Positions 60,118 to 64,000 of a stretch of 64,000 nt of DNA are shown here, one piece after another (position 1 is the stretch's first letter; each line of letters opens with the position of its first letter). The notes under the pieces are model-generated. The model was not told where the DNA came from. It made no database searches and saw nothing but the letters and a program-made list of their open reading frames with translations. The stretch is from NCBI RefSeq assembly GCF_001531445.1, contig NZ_LQYA01000047.1, forward strand, positions 139,497 through 203,496, written 5' to 3'. This DNA comes from Sporosarcina koreensis. GTDB lineage: Bacteria; Bacillota; Bacilli; Bacillales_A; Planococcaceae. A program made the translations under genes and the position numbers.

Positions 60118-60420
60118 TCCAGCAAACACCATCTGGATATGGGAACTCAGGCTAAAGTCGCCGCGTCTCGAAAGTGCCTTAATTTCTGCAAAGAACGCAG
60201 AAATACGGCAAATCGAACCCTTCGCTGTTCGATTGGCAACGCCTGAGTGACCAACATCACGTTGGCCCAAAGCCTCCGGCGGATGTCACGGATTTTTCAG
60301 GTGATTATAGGAAGGCAGTCTAAAACCGCGACGTCCTGTCGCGACGACTGCATGACCTACTTCCTGTAGGCCTCAAGCTCGATAGAAATCCGGACGCAAT
60401 TCGTCAAGACGTAATTGATT
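60116..60420 (+). other. Structured intergenic element with nested B module between acpS and ydcC
   Basis: About 300 bp with dense inverted repeats: ATCCAG/CTGGAT, AACTCAGGC/GCCTGAGT, CCAAC/GTTGG, a nested GCAGTC[CGCGAC-GTCCT-GTCGCG]GACTGC, and CCTAC/GTAGG. A module-B copy (60175-60237) sits in the loop of the AACTCAGGC stem. No coding frame is supported. It may be a structured RNA or a mobile non-coding element; the region 60421-60515 shows only a ribosome-binding site for the next gene. Confidence 0.6.
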
Positions 60421-60515
60421 TAGAAATAATCGATTCAAAGTAAACAAGCTAGCATAAATGACTGTCCACTCTCATAAGATGACCTACCCGATTGAAATGA
60501 GAAAGGATGAACTGT

Positions 60516-61517
60516 ATGCGCAGCCGAATTTTTGTTTTATTGCTAGTTGCGATCATGACACTGCTAGCAGCTTGTGGATCACCGTCAAAAGAGGATGTCA
60601 TGAAGAAGCTCAGTGGGAAGTGGAACGAGACGAAAGGGTACGAATTGCAAGCGACAATGGAAATCAAGACAGGTTCTGAACCGAGAGTGTACGACGTGAC
60701 TGTGTGGCATACAAAACCTGATTTCTACAAAGTGAATGTTTCGCAAGCGGGCAGCCAAGATTCTCAGATGATCGTCAGAAATGATGAAGGCGTTTTTGTC
60801 ATCACACCGTCACTCGGAAAAACGTATAAGTTCCAAAGTGATTGGCCGACGCAAAACAGCATGCCGTACTTGATCGGTACATTATCGGACGACATCAAGG
60901 CGGATAAGAATTCCACGATGCAAGAAAAGGATAAGACGTATATATTCGAAACGGCATCCCGGAATAACCATAAGAAAGTCCTTCCGACACAACAAATCCA
61001 TATCGATAAGAAAACATTGCTGCCGAAGTACGTATCTGTCATGGATGAAAACAAGGAAGAGAAGATTCGTGTAACATTCAATAAAATCACACTGGGTGTT
61101 GAACATAAGGCATCCGATTATGCAGTGGATATGGAAAAGCAGCCGGAGAAAAAACCGCAATCTACTGAAGATGGCGAGACCGGCATGATGAAATTCTATC
61201 CGAACCTGGATTGGGATGGCACGCTTCTTGAAGAAGGATCGGTCATGACGGAAAACGGATTACGGTCATTCATGACTTTTGGCGATGGAGACAAGGAATT
61301 TGTAATCATTCAGGAACCTGCTGAAGTTCCTGATAATCAATTGGCGGTGTCCATTGAAGGGGATCCTGTCGACCTCGGTTTCGCTGTGGCGGCATTGACG
61401 GAGAATTCAATCCGTTGGGAGCAGGATGGCGTGTCTTTCTTCGTTGCATCTTCCACAATGACGCCTGATGAACTGATTGAAGTCGCTTCTTCCATGCATC
61501 CGGAAGATAGCAAATAA
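60516..61517 (+). CDS. ydcC: Lipoprotein of the outer-membrane-lipoprotein-carrier-like family, YdcC
   Basis: A 333-residue lipoprotein. The signal peptide ends LLAACG, so Cys is lipidated. The mature part is a LolA-like half-barrel: YELQATMEIKTGSEPRVYDVTVWHTKPDFYKVNVS and VRNDEGVFVITPSLGKTYKFQSDWP. In B. subtilis ydcC (between acpS and alr) is a sporulation-associated lipoprotein. The ATG at 60516 has AAAGG nine bases upstream. Function in Gram-positives is unclear. Confidence 0.88.
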   Translation: MRSRIFVLLLVAIMTLLAACGSPSKEDVMKKLSGKWNETKGYELQATMEIKTGSEPRVYDVTVWHTKPDFYKVNVSQAGSQDSQMIVRNDEGVFVITPSLGKTYKFQSDWPTQNSMPYLIGTLSDDIKADKNSTMQEKDKTYIFETASRNNHKKVLPTQQIHIDKKTLLPKYVSVMDENKEEKIRVTFNKITLGVEHKASDYAVDMEKQPEKKPQSTEDGETGMMKFYPNLDWDGTLLEEGSVMTENGLRSFMTFGDGDKEFVIIQEPAEVPDNQLAVSIEGDPVDLGFAVAALTENSIRWEQDGVSFFVASSTMTPDELIEVASSMHPEDSK

Positions 61518-61590
61518 GATAGAATTGTTTGACGTGAAAAGCTTGTAGGATTGATAATAGAGACATCCAGAGAAAAACGAGGGGGTTCAT

Positions 61591-62697
61591 ATGGAAAATT
61601 ATCGTCCTACAAAGGCACGCATCGATTTACATGCGATACAAGAGAATGTAAGAAATTTAAAGCAATATTTGCCTCGCCATACATCTATCATAGCCGTCGT
61701 GAAAGCGGATGGCTATGGGCATGGGGAGGTCGAAGTGGCACAGGCCGCAATCGTTGCGGGGGCTCGGATGGTGTCGGTTGCGACACCTGAAGAGGCTTTG
61801 CATTTACGCGATGGGGGCATTGCCGCCGACATCCTCGTAATGGGCCCGTCTCCGGTGAAATTTGCCGAAAAGGCTGCGGAACTTGGAATCCGCGTCACTG
61901 TCTCGGATGCCGAATGGCTTCGTCAGGCGGACGGGATTGTGAAAGAATCCAATCATCCGTTGAATGTCCATGTGAAAATCGACAGTGGCATGGGGCGCAT
62001 CGGGCTTCGGGATGAAGACGCGCTTCAGGAAATCGTTGACGTAATTGAAGGGACGCCCAACATCCGTCTCGAAGGGGCATTCACTCATTTCGCCTGCGCG
62101 GATGAAGAGGATCCCAGTAAAACGGAGGAGCAGTTCAATCGGTTCATAGATTTGGTGGATAAATTCCCGCAAAAGCCGCCGCTCGTTCATGCTTCGAATA
62201 GTGCGGCGACTTTGCTTTATCCGGAATATGCACTCGACGCCGTCCGATTTGGCATTAGTCTTTACGGTATCGCCCCTTCTCCATTTGTTGCGACGAATTT
62301 ACCGTTTGGACTGAAGACAGCTTTCACGCTTGAAACAGAATTGGCGTATGTGAAAAAGCTCGAAAAGGGCAATGCGATCAGCTATGGGGGAACATACGAA
62401 ACTGAGCAGGATGAATGGATCGGCACGTTGCCGGTCGGTTATGCAGACGGCTTGAAACGAGGGCTTCGCGGCCAGGAAGTGTTGATAGGCGGTGAACGGA
62501 TGCCAATCGTCGGTACAATTTGCATGGACCAATGCATGGTGAAACTGCCGCGTGACATTGCTGTAGGGGAAAAAGTGATATTGATTGGCAGGCAAGGGGA
62601 CGAAGAAATCACGATGGAAGAATGGGCGGACCGGCTCGGGACAATCCCGTACGAAATTGCGGTTACAATTGGAAAACGTGTTCCGAGAATATATTGA
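61591..62697 (+). CDS. alr: Alanine racemase
   Basis: A 368-residue PLP enzyme converting L- to D-alanine for cell-wall synthesis. The PLP Lys (K38) is in VVKADGYGHG; the second catalytic Tyr lies in GNAISYGGTYETEQ, and GTICMDQCMVKLP is the dimer-face block. Start ATG follows GAGGGGGTTCAT. It feeds ddl (51.8 kb). The gene order ydcC-alr-ndoAI-ndoA matches Bacillus. Confidence 0.96.
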   Translation: MENYRPTKARIDLHAIQENVRNLKQYLPRHTSIIAVVKADGYGHGEVEVAQAAIVAGARMVSVATPEEALHLRDGGIAADILVMGPSPVKFAEKAAELGIRVTVSDAEWLRQADGIVKESNHPLNVHVKIDSGMGRIGLRDEDALQEIVDVIEGTPNIRLEGAFTHFACADEEDPSKTEEQFNRFIDLVDKFPQKPPLVHASNSAATLLYPEYALDAVRFGISLYGIAPSPFVATNLPFGLKTAFTLETELAYVKKLEKGNAISYGGTYETEQDEWIGTLPVGYADGLKRGLRGQEVLIGGERMPIVGTICMDQCMVKLPRDIAVGEKVILIGRQGDEEITMEEWADRLGTIPYEIAVTIGKRVPRIY

Positions 62698-62868
62698 ACC
62701 TCACATGGATAAGATGTATGCAGTTCCAACTTTCGACAAATGACCACTTTATTTGAAGATTCTTGTCAATAAAAATCCTTCTTTGTCTTCTCATTGTCGA
62801 AGTTCAATGGTAAGATAGACGTTGAATAGAATCGATCGAGGGAACGGGGTCTGTCGGAGGTGCTAGAA

Positions 62869-63135
62869 TTGCGAGAGAAAAACATAAAAATCGTAAAAGT
62901 ATCCAAAGGGAATGAAATTGAACATACGGCCGTCCATCAGGAGCCGGAGCGCGGAGAATTCGTTTATGTTTCAACGAAGCGGTACATGACAGATCATGAA
63001 GCGGATACGATCCGTGAAGCGATGATGATCGGCTACGTTGAAATGTCGCAAATCAACTTACGAATCGCAAAGGAATGCTTGCATGCGGAACTCGAAGCCC
63101 AGCATACGGTGGAACGTCTCGTAAGCGGAGGATGA
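62869..63135 (+). CDS. ndoAI: Antitoxin EndoAI (MazE-type)
   Basis: An 88-residue ribbon-helix-helix antitoxin. The C-terminal half ([40 protein letters not shown]) matches B. subtilis NdoAI strongly, including the toxin-binding tail. The N-terminal DNA-binding part is divergent (ERGEFVYVS in place of the usual NRSEFI). TTG 62869 has GGAGG eight bases upstream; GTG 62860 overlaps the site. It precedes ndoA by four bases, so both are made together. Confidence 0.9.
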   Translation: MREKNIKIVKVSKGNEIEHTAVHQEPERGEFVYVSTKRYMTDHEADTIREAMMIGYVEMSQINLRIAKECLHAELEAQHTVERLVSGG

Positions 63136-63139
63136 AAAG

Positions 63140-63490
63140 TTGGCAATAAAACGTGGGGACGTCTTTTTTGCAGACCTGTCACCCGTCGTTGGTTCCGAAC
63201 AGGGAGGAACGAGACCGGTGCTGGTCATCCAGAATGACATAGGCAACCGGTTCAGCCCGACAGTGATCGTTGCAGCAATCACTGCACAAATCCAGAAGGC
63301 TAAATTGCCGACACATGTCGAAATTGATGCGGAACGGTATGGGTTCGAGCGGGACTCCGTGATCCTGCTCGAACAAGTCCGCACGATCGACAAGTCGAGG
63401 CTGACGGATAAGATCACCCATTTGGATGAACCATTGATGGAAAAGGTGGACGAAGCACTTGAAATCAGCTTCGGGTTAGTTAAATTTTGA
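63140..63490 (+). CDS. ndoA: mRNA interferase EndoA (MazF-type toxin)
   Basis: A 116-residue MazF/EndoA ribonuclease, which cuts single-stranded mRNA at UACAU in Bacillus. It opens [47 protein letters not shown], nearly identical to the B. subtilis enzyme, with the catalytic Arg in GGTRPV and Thr in AAIT. The TTG at 63140 follows GGAGGATGAAAAG. The antitoxin is directly upstream. In Bacillus the next genes are rsbR-rsbS, as here. Confidence 0.96.
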   Translation: MAIKRGDVFFADLSPVVGSEQGGTRPVLVIQNDIGNRFSPTVIVAAITAQIQKAKLPTHVEIDAERYGFERDSVILLEQVRTIDKSRLTDKITHLDEPLMEKVDEALEISFGLVKF

Positions 63491-63502
63491 ATACATATGT
63501 AA

Positions 63503-63538
63503 AAGCACTGCGGACCTCGACTTCCGGAGTGTTTTTTT
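63503..63538 (+). terminator. Terminator after ndoA
   Basis: GCACTGCGGA and TCCGGAGTGT pair with one mismatch around CCTCGACT, followed by seven T. It separates ndoA from rsbR. Confidence 0.75.
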
Positions 63539-63648
63539 GTTTTGCAGGGGATATTATATGGAGCAGCTGTAAATAGATGTCCAAGACAACTTTTTTCTGT
63601 ACAATGGAACTATGGGATTTTCAATTTGGCGAGGAGGCATTTGAACGA

Positions 63649-64000
63649 ATGAATAAAATTATGGTAGAAGGCATCAATAAGAACATGGACGAAATCATCG
63701 AGCGTTGGATAACAAGGATGAAGGAAGAAAAGGGAGAACGTTTTTTCCACTTCATGCCTGACCATCTTGTCGAGAAAACGAGCAGGGAATTCGCAGTGCT
63801 CATGACTTCTAACATTAACGAATCATCTGCTGCAAATACCGAACGAATCAGCGACTTCACAGAAAAAGTTGTCCGCTTCGGCTGGGCGATTAAATTCGTG
63901 AATAAGGCGATCGACAATTTTTCGGATGTCGTCTACGAATTTCTTGAGGAGAAAGAGATCATCAATGAAAGCAATTTACGGACTTTCAATCTTATCTTCA
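63649..64000 (+). CDS. rsbR: RsbR-type stressosome protein, N-terminal part (cut by window end)
   Basis: A frame open to the window edge, 117 codons. It opens MNKIMVEGINKNMDEIIERW and continues with FFHFMPDHLVEKTSREF and GWAIKFVNKAIDNF, a helical globin-like region as in the N-terminal sensor domain of RsbR; the STAS domain would lie beyond the edge. RsbR builds the stressosome that controls sigma-B through RsbT. GAGGAGG lies 11 bases before the ATG. Location after ndoA matches the Bacillus order, and agrees with sigma-B-type promoters seen in the window. Confidence 0.85.
   Translation, partial: MNKIMVEGINKNMDEIIERWITRMKEEKGERFFHFMPDHLVEKTSREFAVLMTSNINESSAANTERISDFTEKVVRFGWAIKFVNKAIDNFSDVVYEFLEEKEIINESNLRTFNLIF

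Overview
The window looks like a chromosomal segment of a low-to-medium GC Firmicute of the order Bacillales, most likely a Planococcaceae member close to Sporosarcina. This is inferred from protein resemblance, from the Bacillus-type order ddl-murF-cshA-ydbS-ydbT-(rhomboid)-acpS-ydcC-alr-ndoAI-ndoA-rsbR at the right end, from strong Shine-Dalgarno sites with many TTG and GTG starts, and from a sigma-B system. No rRNA, tRNA, CRISPR array, prophage or transposase gene was seen.

Layout. 1-6.2 kb: small accessory genes (DUF6054, APH-like kinase, a cysteine-less uracil-DNA-glycosylase-family protein, a P-loop kinase), a BmrA-like ABC exporter, a 3-methyladenine glycosylase and a YfkM/PfpI-type stress protein. 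6.3-12.6 kb: YkvI-like membrane protein, divergent hmp/nsrR with an NsrR-type dyad, Mn-dependent pyrophosphatase, a Rieske FAD oxidoreductase and a DsbA/FrnE-like protein. 12.6-18.4 kb: complete seven-gene mrpABCDEFG Na+/H+ antiporter operon on the minus strand, divergent from a KdpD-type universal stress protein. 19.4-31.5 kb: murB, penicillin-acylase family protein, YceI protein, P1 peptidase, cadC-cadA with twin operators, a double GNAT protein, mntR, cvfB and a YpuA-like protein. 31.5-43.5 kb: small membrane proteins, acetyltransferases, a sigma-B-type gene, YidC, MFS carriers, VanY-type carboxypeptidase, cardiolipin synthase, TcyP, an HTH-TPR regulator and an exporter behind two perfect palindromes. 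43.5-51.6 kb: tldD-tldE, MFS exporter, a 46-residue protein, a dense repeat block, and two tandem RodA/FtsW paralogues. 51.8-64 kb: peptidoglycan precursor genes ddl and murF, CshA helicase, PH-domain proteins, rhomboid, acpS, ydcC, alr, the ndoAI-ndoA toxin-antitoxin pair and the start of rsbR.

The recurrent theme is cell-envelope and stress homeostasis: cell-wall precursors and elongation (murB, rodA pair, ddl, murF, alr, VanY), ion and metal balance (mrp, cad, mntR), nitrosative stress (hmp/nsrR) and general stress.

The least explained sequence is non-coding. There are three arrays with an almost exact 20-bp period built on TTTATGCGC/TTATGAGCGC, plus a 21-bp array at the left edge. There is also a family of about 120-bp structured elements (33.2, 48.9, 49.0 kb; longer or truncated forms at 31.5 and 58.9 kb) whose stems change on both sides in step, and a roughly 62-bp double-hairpin module found nested inside three different host elements. 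These are the best candidates for an undescribed system; the evidence is internal comparison of copies only.
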